The notes below the pieces were generated by a model. That model was not told the DNA's origin. It was given only the letters and a program-made list of their open reading frames with translations, and did no database searches. The translations under genes were made by a program, and so were the position numbers. This document shows positions 16,771 to 31,042 of a DNA stretch of 64,000 bases, in pieces (positions within the stretch are counted from its first letter, which is position 1; every line of letters begins with the position of its first letter). This DNA is from Strigops habroptila (lineage: Eukaryota > Chordata > Aves > Psittaciformes > Psittacidae): the NCBI RefSeq assembly GCF_004027225.2, contig NC_046358.1, forward strand, positions 61,365,528 through 61,429,527, given 5' to 3'.

Positions 16771-19700
16771 TGGTAGTTTCTTCCTGGAGAGTACTTGTCC
16801 TAAGGGGGAAGGAAGAGCATCCTCTTAATGAAAAGAATTAAGCTCAGGAAGCAGACCTTTAATGGTGTAATGATGTTTCCTTACTAAAAAAAAAAAAAAA
16901 AAAAAAGCTTAGGTTGATGCTGGAGACTTCATATTTTGTAATCTCAGTCACAGTAGCAAAATTCCTAATTATTAATCCAAATAAACTCAGTTCACACTGT
17001 ACCTTTGAGTGTGGACCATACTTCCTTTGATGATATTTTTACACAAGATGTTAGAAGTAGGCCAAGTGTTTGCCACTTTTCATAGCCTTTGAACTGTTTA
17101 AGTACAGCAGTAGCCAGGCTGGACTGACATCAGTGGGAAGAACTGGGGGTATTGTTCTGGCACACTGTTCCCCTTAACCACCAGTGCAGGAAGGGTGTGG
17201 GACAATCAGGGTTGAATAATAAACATGGGGAGTTTAAATTTTAAAGTTTAACGTAGATTGTAGAGAAGCAAGAGACTTTCTGAGGAGGTGAGAAAAACAT
17301 TAAATCTACGAATCTATTCAAGACATATGAGTCAGTCTGATTATTGTCTATCCTGGTCATCAATATGTCTCTACAAAGCAGTCATAAGGTTAATATTTTG
17401 CCTTTTTCTGCACTGTCGCAGGTGAGGTCAAATTTGTAACATGAATGTCCATAGCTGTCTAAAGTGAAAAACTTGCCTGTGCACTGTGACAAGACATGTA
17501 TGAGTCCTGAAATAATCCAGCTCCTTCTGTTGATGTGGTGGTAACTTCTGCAGCACCAGTGTGCCTAATTGTGTATTTCACTGAAGTCATTGCATTACAG
17601 ATGAGATGTATCGAGTGTGAGCTAATCTACATAGTCTCTTTTGAAATGAGAATTCAGCTCTCAGGCAAAGGTTTCGGTATGAGTTACCCTCTTTGTTTTG
17701 GCTTGTAATGAGCCCATATATAACTTGGAAAAGGCCCATAGCACTTAATGTATTTCCTTCAGCTGTTGGCCGGGGCTGACATGTGAACAAGTACTGTTGT
17801 TGTGAAGCGGAACAAAGTAAAAAGAAAAATGTAAAAGATGCAGTGGGGTCTTGCAGATTGATTACTACACCTGTGCGTTTACCACAAATGGTTAATATCT
17901 TCTTACAGACTGGATATGTTTACAATATTCATTTTTATCCTTTATGCTCCAAGTTCTTAAATGTTGCATATAGAGGTTTTTTCCATTTTAACTCATTACA
18001 GGATTGGTGCCTAAACTCTGATTTATTTAAGAGATTGTGAGCATTTGTATCTAACAGTATAATTATCTGTAATTAGTTGTTCAATGTAAAGTTAACTATA
18101 AATGTTAAGGCATTATCTCTGAAGTCAGTGGAACAATTTTGGAGGTGAAACACTGATGTTTTTTTCCTGTGAATATTCATCAGTCCTGCTAAAGTAAAAG
18201 AAAATGGGCTGTTTATTATAATTGGTGTTCTTGGACTGCAAAATGCATGAACTATGAAATTAAATCACTGCAGGATTTTCTGGCTTTGCCTGGTATTATA
18301 ATCTCTGTGTCTCAGTTTCTTTTAATTTTAATCTATCCTGTTTCAGATATCACAATTTTATGTTTGGGTTAGCCTTAGCTAATCATATTCTGGTTGTAAT
18401 GGCTTTTGAAGCTGTTGATCAATCTCAAGCTAATTAGATAATCTTTCATCACGGGAGGTATCAAAATGAAGTTAGTTCAAGATTTGTTAAAATCCAATGC
18501 ATACATAGGGGAGAGAGAGCAGGGCAAAAGAAACTGAACTCAAATGTTACCTATTGCTTTTGGCAGCCACTGACTGGTAAGCCAGCATATAGTTCAAACT
18601 AGCTATAAGTTTTGCTGCTTTTCCCCCTTCTGACAGCAAAGCAGAAATAGGTAAGTGACAGGCAAGTGTGGGGAACTTACTATGAAAAGTCTAGGATGTG
18701 TGGAGACAGACAATGAAGTCATGGAGAAGATGTGGGACTGTTGTCCCAGAATGGGAGGCGTAGGGGCCATGTCTGTAAGAAACCAGGTTTCATTGGTTGT
18801 GGAAGTATCTTAAATTATTATGTAAGTTTGTACAGGTACTAGGAGTTTGACTAGAGCTGGCTACCTAAATACAGTAAAAAGTTTTCTTCTTTTGTTTAGT
18901 GTAAGTTAATGTACATGTAGGTTGGGTTTTTAGGCACTCTTTGTGGGAATATTTACACTTTAGTATGTGCTTTATTTAAAACTATAAAATAGTATTGTGC
19001 TGTGTTCTCATACAAGTATAGAAAAAGAATTATTTAAGGAATTAACTGGACTACTGTTTAGCAATGGACCAGCCCCTTGTGATTTTATTCTTTTAAGAAA
19101 CAGCTGAAACATCCAGGCTTTCTCACTTTTAACTACATTTTTTACTTCTGAAGACAACTGGTATTTTCCAAAGTGTCGTTCAGAATAGAAAAGCTTTGGT
19201 TTTGCTTTTTTTTGTTTGTATTGGTTTTATATTGCTATATATATGTACAAAAGTTATGCATAGGTTATCTAAAACTCCAAAGGCAAGTCTTTCTAACATT
19301 ACTGAGTATCTAGGATATTCAGACTATTTGAGAAATTGTGATCTTTGCAACATATGCACAGTTACAGCTGGAAAGGCGAAGTTATTTAGTATAATTCCTA
19401 TGTGGACAAGTAAGTCCCTGACTGGACAGCACTTATTTGTTAAACTTGAGCTTCCACTGTAGTGCTGTTCTTGATACAAAGCACTGCACATGAATTAGTC
19501 TGTTAGCTTACTTGTTTATTTCTTTAATGTGTTTCTGGAACTACGGTGTTCTTTGCTTTCTTTTCTTGTAACTGAGAAGACTCAAGATTCATGGGAACAA
19601 AGCCTGAAGACAGCACTATGTCACCTAGTGTGGGGTTTTTTTACATATTAAAAGACTGTTCTGAGTCCTGTGTGTTCCGTCTGACTCAATATTAGAAGAT

Positions 19701-22700
19701 GGAAAATTTGTCACTTGTGAGAAAGCAACTTTGACAGCTAATCATCCTGCTTTTAAAATCTGCCCTTAATTCTAAACTTCAATTTGCCTGTCTTCTACGT
19801 CCAGCCATCAAGTCTCGTCACACCTTTTGCCTTAAAATGTAGTGTTTTAGCATCTGATGTATACTGACATAAACAAGCACTGAATATTTATTTGTTGATG
19901 AATTTAAGAGATTGAGCATGTTTAAGTCATGCACAGATAGATATTGTGTCTTAAGTGATTTTTTTAGTTCTTTCTTCATTTTACCATCTTTTTAATGTGG
20001 CAATTAATAATGCAGTATTTCGCTATGGGGCCTCACTGATACTTCTGGTGTACTGTTTTCATTCTGACTGTTTCAGTCAGTACAGTGAGAAGAATTTCTT
20101 TCAAATGTCTGTGATAGCTGTAGCAGACAGCTGACTCCAAAGAGTGGTGTAAGTGAAAATTCTGAATTCTGTCTCTTGGGAACAGTTGTTTTGTCTGTGA
20201 AAGATAATTTGTTCAACTTTAAACAGTGTTGGGCTTCTTTTTTTGCTTAATCTAGATATTAAAAAACCTTGCAAGAGATAGAATTATTTAAAACTGATTA
20301 ATGGATTTCTGTTGGTTTTTTCTATTTTTTTAAGAGAAAAGTGTCAGAGATCTGAATGTCAAGTTCTTCCAGAATTTGCTTTAATTGGGTCAGATTTGTC
20401 AACAGTAAAAAGAAAACCAAAGTTTTGCCTCCCAGGAGATGAGGCTATGATAGACTAAATGTCATAATGATGTGAACAAATGAGATGTAATATGCACTGA
20501 AAATATATGTTCTCCATTAAATTCCCACAAAAATGATTGAAAATGTCTTGGGAATTATTTAAGCAATTTACAATATTGTTTAAAAAGGTACATCTGGGCA
20601 CACTGAGTACAGTCTTTTGTCGTTCATTAGCAATGTATTTAATGAGGGTTTTTTTAAGTGATAGATAGTTAAGGTAACAGACAAGTGACAGATTGTTTGT
20701 CTTTTAACGATTTCCCTATTTCAGGCCCATTACAAAGCAATTAGAAATCTGACAGCGTTTTTACTCTGCATTACTGATCATCTAAAGTGATGAGAAATGA
20801 GAGGTGATGAATATTAATTGTATATTTTCATATAATTATCATAAATTATTACCTTGTCTAGTGTGCTGCAGGTGGAGTAAAATCAATGGATGAAAATTCA
20901 GTCAAATACGATAATTTGAAAGATTTCACGACTTAGTTTTTGTCTTTAAAGTGCAGTGCCAATCAGCCTAAACCAGGCATATATTAACTGAGGGAAATAG
21001 AAAGATACTCATACTTTTCCTTGCTTTGCTAACACTGATAAGCATGGCATTTACTGTCATGCCCTGTGCCAAACTATTTCTCTTGTAGCCTGCCACATGT
21101 ATACTGGAGTTATATCTGTTCCCATCCAGCATTTTTTTATGAATATGTACTTAATATTTGATCATTAAAACAATATTAAAAGCCACGCACTTGGCTGAAA
21201 TGAGAACCAGCTATTCTCATATTTTTTCACCCACTTGATATATATGCATTCTAACTTATCATTTATTTTTGTTGTCCTTCTATTCTAAGAGGACCCCAGC
21301 CTCTACCAAAAATTAGGAGTAAGAGTCATACTTCATATGACTTGTTTGTTTAAAGTTTGGACCTTTATTCAAATTTTGTTCTGAAGATGCAGTCATCGAT
21401 AATAAACATCCATAATAAGCAGTGGTCACTGAATCTTACTTGCTTCACGTTTTAATTAATAAGTCTTCATAACACTATTATATCATTGGTCTTGAAAGTT
21501 CAAAGGATATTATCCTTTTCAGACAGGGAGAAAGGAGGCACAAAGTTTGAAGTGTCAAAGTACTGAATTTTGCTGTTCTGTTTTGGAATATGGAACTCTT
21601 GCAGTTTACAGTACTTCTCTTATAATGCATCTCCTATGTTCAGAGCAGACTTTATTTATGGATAGTGGAAACACTACAAGAATAGATCGCAGGTGCTCCA
21701 GGAATCTAGAAAATGTGATTGGTGTTTGTGTTTTTTCCTGGGACATTGTGGTTGATACGACTTGTTCAATATCACTTTAGAATTTTTAGACAAAGTTACA
21801 AGAATTATGTCCAATTCATCTGGGGCAGCAGACGTTACCCATGAGACAGTTCATTCTTCCTGCATTTCCCTGCACATTTCTGTCTCAGTTAAGTGAGGGA
21901 ATTGGAGGAATCATAAAACCAAAGTATTATATCATGAAGTCTATCAGAATCAATGCACTTAAAGTCAAAGACTGCATGTGCAAATTTATAGTTTTATGTT
22001 GATTTTTCAATGCTTGACTTTGCAAACTTGATAATCTAAACAAACTGCATTTGAAAACTTGCATTAACATGATATTTTGGCTTTCAAAATTGCCATGTTA
22101 GTAAGAAAGAACAGGGAGTGGCGTGTTTTCCCATGGTGGCAAACCTCATAGGAAGCTGCTGTCTTAATTTGGTTTCATCTATGAGCACAAAAACTTAAGA
22201 GCTGCCAAAGGGGTTTAAACATGTACTTAGGCTTCTATCTCTGATATTGGCCAGTGATGGAATGAAAATGTAATGAGAAACAGCACTAGTGTCGAGAAAT
22301 CCTTCAGGTATTAAATGTGAATTTTCCATATGTGTTTTAAATTATTCCCTGGGTCCAGAGTATGTAGTTACTAGCACACTACTGTTTGAAATTAAGGGTC
22401 TCATTCATCAACACACTAGCATTACTTAGTTACACTTTGTTTAGGTGGTATATTCTAATCCCCATTTTCATCATAATGGGATTTCCTCTGAGATGTTGTC
22501 ATTCTGTGAAAGGCCTCATGCCCATACCAATTGCCTGCAAATGAAAAAGGTGGCATGACTAGGCTAGTACCACCAGGTCCTTACTCCTGAGGCCTCGTGC
22601 TTATTTTAATGAATCTTATTTATGCAGTCTGAAGTCAAGGTCCAACTCTGAGTTTAAATTATACATAGATGAAAATTGAATTGCTTTTTTACCCAGTTGT

Positions 22701-25700
22701 ACGCCAGTACATTATGTAGCAAATGTTTTCATATGTTGTAATTTCAATCCCAGTTTTGTCATGTAGGCTTAGTAAAATGAATTCATAAAGAATTGCAGCA
22801 TGCTCTGTGAGATCCTATGAAAGGAATATTTCTCTCTGATACACATTGTTCTCGATATCCCTCTGCAACTCTGATGGGAAAGAGTGCCATTTTACAGCTT
22901 TCCTTTTTTCATGTCAGTCATGGAACACAGGACAGTTTTAATACCCATCCACTCACACAGTATTAAAATTGCAGTTGTGCCTGGCTTGCATGTGGATTTT
23001 TCAAACAAAAGGACCTCTTTTTTTCCTGTCCCTCCTGTACATATGTTCGCATTTTGCATAGTCACATGCTGCTAACCATGTGTATAAAGCCACATGTTAT
23101 GGTATATTTCTTCTTTTTTTCAGTTCCTGCAATAAAAAGACTGAATAAGACTCCTTTTGTTGATATACCTTTATCTTTATTCTGATATACTCAAACCAAA
23201 TATTCAGATGTTTGAAAACCCTTATCAGAAACAAGCATGTTTAATGTCACATTGGTTACTTGCTAATGCAAACTGCAATATACACAGAGGCAATGGAGCA
23301 ACAACTGTGGTGTCTATAAAGCTTGCAAACATGACAGATTGACAGTATTTCACAGTTTATATTAAAACCAGCTTCTTCAGAAAGATAATTATAAAATGAA
23401 ATATTTAGTTCTGGTGTTTAGATTATTCATTTTATTTTAATTGGCTTTTTCCAAGATAATTGGATATGTTTCCACATGTTTGTTGAAGAGGAGCACTGGG
23501 CTAATTGGCTTTTTGCTTATTTTCTTTAGAGATACAGTTTATAATGTATCATACTTTTGATTAAAATTTTTCCATTATGTGGACTCTTTAAAAGACTAAA
23601 GTACTTTCCAAGTATGGTGACAAGTAGTAAAATGCCTTTTAGTAATACAAGAAATAATAGTTGTTGTACCTCAAATACCATTTAATTATATATTCATGTA
23701 TTACATATATTCTTCAGTCTTAGCTTAAGCAAAACTCCTGTTTTCTCTTCACTTTGAGCTGGCGGGTGTATTTTGAAGATATAGTTATGCTGATTTAATG
23801 ACTAGTTGCTACTGAAAGCGGTAAGATTCTTCTGCCATTTGTTTTTTGACCCATTCAGTCAGGTGCTCTTGTTGCCCTTGTATCGGCACTGCTATTCGTG
23901 TGACCACAGTGAAAGAATTCATGGAGATACATGAGCAAAAAATCTAATTCTGAATAAAAAAATAAATTTGTTTTCTTGCTGATTTAGCTGCACTGAACAG
24001 GATTGCCATGTGTCAGTGCCAGCACAGAGAAGCTGTCTGGAGAACTTGTTCAGGACAAGGGGAAGAGATGAAAGAGGGGAGCAAGTCTGCCCATTTTGAT
24101 GTCACACAGCCATGGGATTGTACTGCTTTATCATCAAATTGAATGATGAGCTAGGCTGAGTAAAATTTATAAAATGGTAAATAAAGCTCTGAGAGAATGC
24201 ATATCACCAATGAACATTTGAAGGTTAAGATCTGTAAAAGAGGAATAGTAGTCACTGAAGACCAATCCAGTCAAATAGAAATAAATGTTATGAATGAAGT
24301 TTTCATTTCTTTCTAATTTTTGGAACTGGTACCAAGATTTATCTAGTTTAACATTAAAATTATATTTCAGCAATATAGTTGGCTTTTTTTGGCTCATAGT
24401 ATTACTCAGTTCAACTTTATTACCTTCTTGTTACCTTAATGTTGATTCGGGGAGTGGTTGTCCATTGATATTTCAGGCAAGTTCAGGGCCTGTTGTGCTA
24501 GACTCTTAAAAAAAAATAAATATCCTATCAACAAAAAAAAATCTATTTAACAAAAGTCTTAGAGGAAAGAATAATTCAAGAAATTTGGGAAGGCAATGAA
24601 ACAGGAACCTATGTTGCATAACTAGTCAATAAGTAGAGAAAGAAAATAGCAGTTTGTATGACTAAAAGGTTTTTTAGCTGTTTTCAATGAATGGAATGTA
24701 TGAAGTTGATCATGGTTATTTATACAATATGGTGATATGTTTGCACTTCGTAGACTGTGAAAATAATTATATATACTTCAAACACAAACATTCATTTAAG
24801 AAATGGATAGCAGGGCTTAAGTAAGTCCTGCAAATGAACATATACACTTCTATTTGCATGGAAGAAGAGAAAAAAAGAAAAAGGAAGGTTATTTTCTTAG
24901 AAATAAGAATATCTCTGGCATAATTTGTAACATGCTGCTCTTCTGAGTCTTGTTCTTTAGAGGATTTAACTGGAGCTTTACTAGTATACCAGAGCTTGAT
25001 GCGTTTCCTTCTCACAGGTAACTTGCTCATCAGATGGCAAATCTTGTGCATAAAAAGTGTAATTTTAGGCCCACTAGAGGGACAGTGTATGTCAAAAAAC
25101 AGTAATCTGGTTTAGGTTTATGTAAATTCTGACCTTGATTGAGGTCATTTTATCTGAAGGTCTATTACATACTTGTTTCCCCCTAAGTTAAAGACAAAAA
25201 GATCCCTTCCTGTTAAACAGCATAAAATAGTTACAAAGCTCCTGAGTTCTTGGTGATGTCATTGTGGAAGCAACTTCTGAAACACAGTACAGATAATCAG
25301 ATTAGTCTAAGTCCACAGAGAATGTATTTTCTTTTACTATTTATAGTCTCCAAATTTCCCTTTCAATTTAAATCTTGCTACTTCAGAAAAGAGGAATGTG
25401 CAAAGTATAGGCAGTTTCCAAATGAAACTCTTAACCTCACCATGTTCTAAAAAGCTGAGAAAAAATTATGATACAAGCTTGGGTCAATTTTCTAATAATT
25501 ATTTAATCATCAGTCTAACTAATTAACAAAAAGCTTATGCTTTCATTTTAGTTACAATCTTTTCTACTTCTAAAGAGGAAATTGCAAACAACAGAAGTCT
25601 TATAAGTGCTCAGGAAAAATGCCATATGGCATGCGCATCCTCACGAAAATATGAGCTCTAAACTTCGCAAATGTCTTCATGCCACGTGGATGCACAACCT

Positions 25701-26250
25701 ACATTAGCAAAAAATGTGTGAGTACAGCCATGGCAACTTTTCATGCATGTTATTTGTCGAAGATGCTTAATTTGCTGCTGTGTGATAACTTGTAAAAATA
25801 TAATGGAGTAAATGTTTTGTTAGCATCAATCTCGGGCTAAAGGTGAAGTAAAACATCTTTGCATGTTTTTGTACTTTTGCTGTAGAGTATACTCTGTTTC
25901 ACTCAAAGGGAAAAATATCTCAAAACCCTACAGATATGTTGATTTTCAACCTCTGTCTTTATTTAAAGCTTTAGTTCTTTCAGTGTTTGTGTCTCTTTCA
26001 TTCTGGATCCATCTGTAGCTGACTTAGTGGTCCTGGAATCTGTAAAATAATTTTGTCTTCTCATGTTTCTCTGGCTCTTCCTCCTCAGTCAGATGGCAAA
26101 GTGGGACACCAACTCTTGGTGTTAATAACTGATTTCACTTAGGAGAGTTGAAGATATTTTTGTAGCAAAGAAAGCACAAGAATGATTAGAAATTGCAAGA
26201 TACTACATGTATTTATTAAAGGGAAGAGATCCCATTGTGTACTGAAAGCC
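16771..26250. other. First intron of the DCDC1 relic, left part
   Basis: Mostly AT-rich DNA with a poly(A) run of about 23 bases at 16,886-16,908. I recognise no exon, transposon or RNA gene. The open frames here are short and AT-biased. One or more 5' DCDC1 exons are expected between the CpG island and 30,784 but could not be identified. Confidence 0.5.
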
Positions 26251-26790
26251 TTCTGCAGAGTGCAGTGGGGATTGGGTGCTCCCCAGGAGCTGGGGCCAGG
26301 TGTGCCAGCCAGCCTGCAGGGCAGGCGCAGCGCGGTGGCCCAGAACCCAGGCAAACTGGGGTTGAGCCTGCAACACGAGTCAGTGGTGGCCAGCCCACGT
26401 CGAGAAGCCAGCCCGTGGGCCAGGCCTGGGTGCAGATGAGCGGGGCCCATAGCCGGACAAGGGCAGGGGCATGGCCCCGACACGTGTGGGGCTGCACCTC
26501 GGGCCAGTCCGAGCGCTAGAGCTTCAGCTTACAAACGGCTCCTGCAGAAGGGGCCAGCCTTGGCTGAGGCTGCCCTGCAGAGCTGTCTGGCAGCTCCCCA
26601 TGGTCACCAGAGGGAAGGAGGGGCAGCCCTCAGCTGCACTCTCTCTGAGCTGGCCCTGAGCCCAGCAGCCAAATCCCCAGGAGCGGGATGCAGTCGGGGC
26701 CCTTACAGCCATTTGAGATCACAAGTTGCTGCTCCCCCTTTTTCTCCACTTCACAGAGGAGTATGGCAGCAGACGGCAGCCACTTGAACT
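26250..26790. other. GC-rich island inside the intron, nature unknown
   Basis: Roughly 540 bp with high C+G content, including CGCAGCGCGGTGGCCC and CCCGACACGTGTGGGG, bordered sharply by AT-rich DNA on both sides. Open frames exist on both strands (26,235-26,519 and 26,560-26,787 plus; 26,216-26,497 minus), as expected from GC content. It resembles none of the repeats I know. It may be an alternative promoter, a GC-rich transposon remnant or a decayed retrocopy. Confidence 0.4.
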
Positions 26791-29700
26791 GTGCAAGTAT
26801 AAGTGACACCTAAGTTTCAAACTCTTACAGCTTTGTATTTACCTTGTTATCTACTTAGCTAGTAAAACTGTGCTGTCATGACACAAGTATCAATTTCTTT
26901 GTGAACACTTATTTTCGTCAAGGAAATGTATGTTCTAATTTTTCACCCTGATTTATTTTCCATAGTGTGGCAGCTTTGTTCCTCAGGTATAGAGTAGGTT
27001 TTGTCTGTTCAAGGCACTGAAAGAAAATCCATTTCCCTGGCATTTGTATGAGATGTATTGGGTGCTGTGTAGTTTCTCAAATAAGTAAGAACAGACAGTA
27101 AATGCTGTGGGATTGTGATATCCAAAGAAGGATTGTTTAAACATTCTCTTCTGCATTAGGCACCAGTTGCCGAACTCAGCAGTATAGTTTTTTTCTTCTT
27201 TTTAGTGTACTGCAGAAAAACTTTTCATGGCCAGAGGCCTGTGGGATGCCAGGATTTCAGTGGGGAAGTGACAGAGAAAGGAGTAGCAGCTTTTTTCTAT
27301 TCATGGACTCCAAGATCCAGGATAAAATTTCCATTCAAGCCTTTGGCAAAATTCCCAACAATTTTAGTGGGACACGAGTTTCATACACAGTCTGTACTTA
27401 CTGGGTTATCACTCTAGGTGTACTCATTTAGAATGAATTGTCGTTTTGTGGTAGCCTGTAATTTGAAAGAATATTAAGAGAAAAGGAGAAGATTTGGCTT
27501 TCCCAGTGCAAGGAATAAAAGGAATCATCACTTTTTCTTTCCAACTGCTGCATGAGTTGAGAACAGTTTAGTTTACTTGGCAGGTGTGAGGTTTGCAGCA
27601 TTATTTGTTCAAGAAGGCGTTTTCTTCCCAATGCACATTATATGTGTTAAGCTGCCCTTTGTTGTGGGAGTTATGAAGGCAGTTTCCCAAACATATTAAA
27701 TTTACTATTAGACTTTGTTTTTTGTCATGCAAATGATATATACTGTGGGTTTCTTGTATAATAAAATCAAATTAGAATTTTCAAATGTCTTATGATGATG
27801 TTAGTGCAGGCCTGTAACAAAAAATGTTTCAGGACCATAATATATGAAACATCTTGTTCTCCTCTATCAATCTAAAGATATAGTAATATGAGCATACATA
27901 CATGTAGTATAACAGTAATGTAAGTTGAAACAAATATGAAACATATATGATGGCTGGAGAAAAATACTTCAACAGTACAAACAAATAATGACTATACATA
28001 AGATTTGCTTGACCCCTCCATAAAGATCTGATAAGATCTGATATTGCCATTATTTTAATTTTAAAGACCTTTGGTAGATAAATAAAATGCCTTTGCTGTG
28101 CAGATAATGCTTTTCCTGGGAAATCCAACTTGAAGCACAAGTACAAAAAGAAAAATAAGGTAAATTTAAATAGAAGACTATTAAATCACTTTAAAGACTA
28201 TTAAATCAGAAGACTATTAAATCATTTTCAGAATGATTACTGAAAAAATAAAGCAAAGAATACAAGCTTGTCAAAAACACAGTGTAAATAAATAATTAAG
28301 GTGAAAATGGATGACTAGATATAACAAAGAGACGACCAAATAATGAAGGGCTAAAGGGTGGTTGTTACATCTGATGTACTTCATTGTATATTGTAAGTAA
28401 TTGCTATCCATAAAAAATTCCATGGCTTCTGTATAAGAAAAAGAGACAATTTGACAGGTAACACTACTAGTAAGCGACAGCAAGTACAAATCCTTGGCAA
28501 CTGTCATTATCCTGCTGTTGAATCCACATCCAAAACTGTGTGATAACTTTGACCTGTACAGCTGTTACTGAACCAGCGTCTGCTAAAGTAACTATATTTT
28601 TCACTTACAGAAAAAAATATTAGCCATGTGCAGATTTATGTCTTAGAAAACTGTATGGAGTGTTTACTTTTCTTATGTATACTGTTGGTTTCTACTTACA
28701 GAAGAAATATGGAGAATTTTTCTTTAGTTAGACTATAATGAATTATCAGAAAATGGCACTAGAGCAATAGGATAAAAGTTTTGATTTGATATAGCTAAAC
28801 AATTTCAGCATGTAAATTAACTGAAAGTAAAAGTTCCTTTTGTAATAATTACAAAAAGTTCTCAGTGCTTTGGCCATGAATAAACAGCAGTTTAATTGCT
28901 TTTAAATGGGAAAAGTTTTTACTTTTGTTGTTGTTGTGTGTTTGGTTGTTTTTTGTTTTTGTTTGGTTTGGGTTTGTTTTGGTTTTTTTTACCCCTCATT
29001 TCTTTTCCCGTTTAAACTTCTGGTTTCAAAATATTTTCACTCTGTATTTCTATCTGGGCATCTTTACTTGTGCTGTAAAAATAGGATCACAACATCCTGG
29101 TGTTAGCAGCCAGCAAAAATGAGCACTATTTCTAAATGTTTCTTGTTTCTAAGTGCTGCTTCTTTCTAAGAAGAAATATTGCTTTAATATGGAGTACCAA
29201 GTTGTTTTTCCTGACTAGTGAATGCCATTTTGAATTGGCTTTTGAGGTTTCCACATATTAAGACTTTTCTTTTATGGAGATTTTATTTAATCTCCACAAG
29301 AATGTAAGCAGTGTTACATCTAAATTTGAGTTTTCTTAAAGTATAAACCATCTCAGCAGTGACAGAGTAAGATTACTCTTGGTAATTGTGTGTTTGCATT
29401 TTCTGTTTGAAACCACCTCAGTTAAGGAATTGGAGTGTGTGCATTAGTACCCTAAGGTTTACATATAAATACATATAAATAATTGTTAGGATGGTGGCAA
29501 ATTTTAAGAAAAAGCTGGAGAAGGACTGGGGAACAATAATAGTAGTAGTCCTGCAGGTACCATTTTCTTTGTATAGCGTAATTTAGTGGCAGGAGGTTTT
29601 GAAGGTGCCATATATTGTTGTAAAGTAGTAGCCCTTTGCTACACCAGACCACTTACATGATGGTTTATTTGTCATGTAAACAAGATAGTTCCTAGTTAAT

Positions 29701-30783
29701 ACTAACAGTACTATTAATATTCCATCAAAATGGTTCATGAGTCATAAGGATGTTCCCTGCTAAAGGAGGAAGTTATCTATAGAATAATGACAATTAGTAG
29801 CTTTTTATTGTATAAAGAAATTTGTTTCTGGTTTTGTAGTTATTTTCTGTTGTTGAAATGGGTAACAGAATGGTCTTTTAAGGAAAAGAGTATTTACAAA
29901 GAATAATGTCCTCTTGCTGTCACTAGTCAGAATTTAAACCACAGCATAGTGTGTTCAGAATCATAATACCAAAGTTTTCTTTGATTGAACTCCAATATTT
30001 AGTATTCCTGTGATAGTATATTAGCTTAAGGATTTCCTAGGTAAACCTACGGCAATCCACGTGGACAAATTTTGAAGTTCACATTTGTTGTGGCATTTTT
30101 GTAATTATAATGGGAATATTATGACACTTAAGAATTATTTGAATATGAAAGAAGAATGAGAGCTTGATCTCATCCAATTCCTGTCTTGCGTCTTTCTTGA
30201 TCTTTGTGTTGTTGGCACAGTTACACTAGTGCTGGTTTGGATCTTCCAAAGACTGGATAACATTGAAGTGCGTGATCTTCCTATGGGTGAATATTTCATC
30301 TGGACTTTTGGCCAATGGTATAAAGTAATTTTATGCCACTAATAGTAGCTTCAACCTGGAAGTTGGAGGCGCTTGTTCTCATAATTCATAATGTTTTTAT
30401 GCAAATAAACTCTCTTTTTTAACTTTATGAGGTAATGTTCATTTTGTATGAAGGAAGGCTAGCACAGACTCTGTGCTAGTGCAGTATAGTATAACTGAAA
30501 TATATTTACCATACTACTGGCTTACAGCACTTTATACAATTCCCATTCCGATCAGACTTGTGCAAAGATGAATTTCAGAATGAGCTGCATTCTGAAATAA
30601 TTTTATAGTTTGCAGAAATAAGAATTGAGATGAAAATATTCACATGGTTTAATAGGGTGTTTTCCAACTTTAAGTTGTAGGCTTTTCTGAACTCCATACA
30701 GTCAGCCATACTAATTTAAAGTAGTTGAAAGACCAGAGCAAGCAGTTAAAATTTTAACTATATTTATCATATTTCTATTTCAG
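26791..30783. other. Intron of the DCDC1 relic
   Basis: AT-rich DNA. It includes a short cluster of three AGACTATTAAATCA repeats (28,175-28,224) and a T/G-rich low-complexity tract at about 28,917-28,992. No exon was recognised. A 70-codon frame at 27,205-27,417 follows a polypyrimidine-AG stretch but matches nothing I know. Confidence 0.45.
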
Positions 30784-31042
30784 AAAATGTTTCCCTCCCT
30801 ATGCAAAAAACACTGAAGGGAAGCAAAGCTCTAAACAACTTCTATTTGCCCATAACATTCACCTGCAATCAGCAATAGTAACAAGAAGGTCAAGACTTCA
30901 AGATTGTTCTACGTATCAGTTCAGAGCTGTGATGGAGTATCGGACATATAAACAGCTTCAAAGCAAGCAGTGCAGATAATTTCTGTCTTATATCACCATC
31001 CAAGAGAACCAGAGCTGAAAGCATTCCCACAGGTCAACTAAG
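30784..31042 (+). pseudogene. DCDC1: DCDC1 pseudo-exon (N-terminal region), frameshifted
   Basis: DCDC1 is a large doublecortin-domain, microtubule-associated protein. The exon follows a good acceptor (CATATTTCTATTTCAG) and ends at AG|GTAATC (31,043). It begins in one frame (FAHNIHLQSAIV, then LQDCSTYQ), which matches the human stretch leading to LQDCSTHQ. A second short piece (DGVSDI) is in another frame from 30,931. The last part from 30,951 (ISPSKRTRAESIPTGQLR) matches human ISASKRNRPVSAPVGQLR in the third frame. So at least two frameshifts have accumulated in this exon. The first frame stops at TAA near 30,977. Confidence 0.7.

Noticed and set aside
15537..16776. Long open frames in the CpG island on both strands (up to 180 codons)
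   Set aside because: Their Pro/Ala/Arg/Gly-rich composition is what any GC-rich DNA gives, they overlap in several frames and match no family.
16886..16908. Poly(A) run considered as the tail of a retrocopy
   Set aside because: No gene-like sequence upstream and no flanking target duplication that I can see.
26216..26787. Open frames of 62-94 codons on both strands in the GC-rich island
   Set aside because: Overlapping frames on opposite strands with low stop frequency are explained by GC content; no recognisable protein.
27205..27431. Frame of 70 codons after a polypyrimidine-AG, considered as a 5' DCDC1 exon
   Set aside because: Its residues do not resemble the DCDC1 N-terminus, and two overlapping frames are equally open.
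29458..29510. YKYI-like codons (TACATATAAATACATA) considered as the missing DCDC1 N-terminal exon
   Set aside because: The sequence is TA-rich simple DNA, stops follow at once, and no acceptor or donor frames it.
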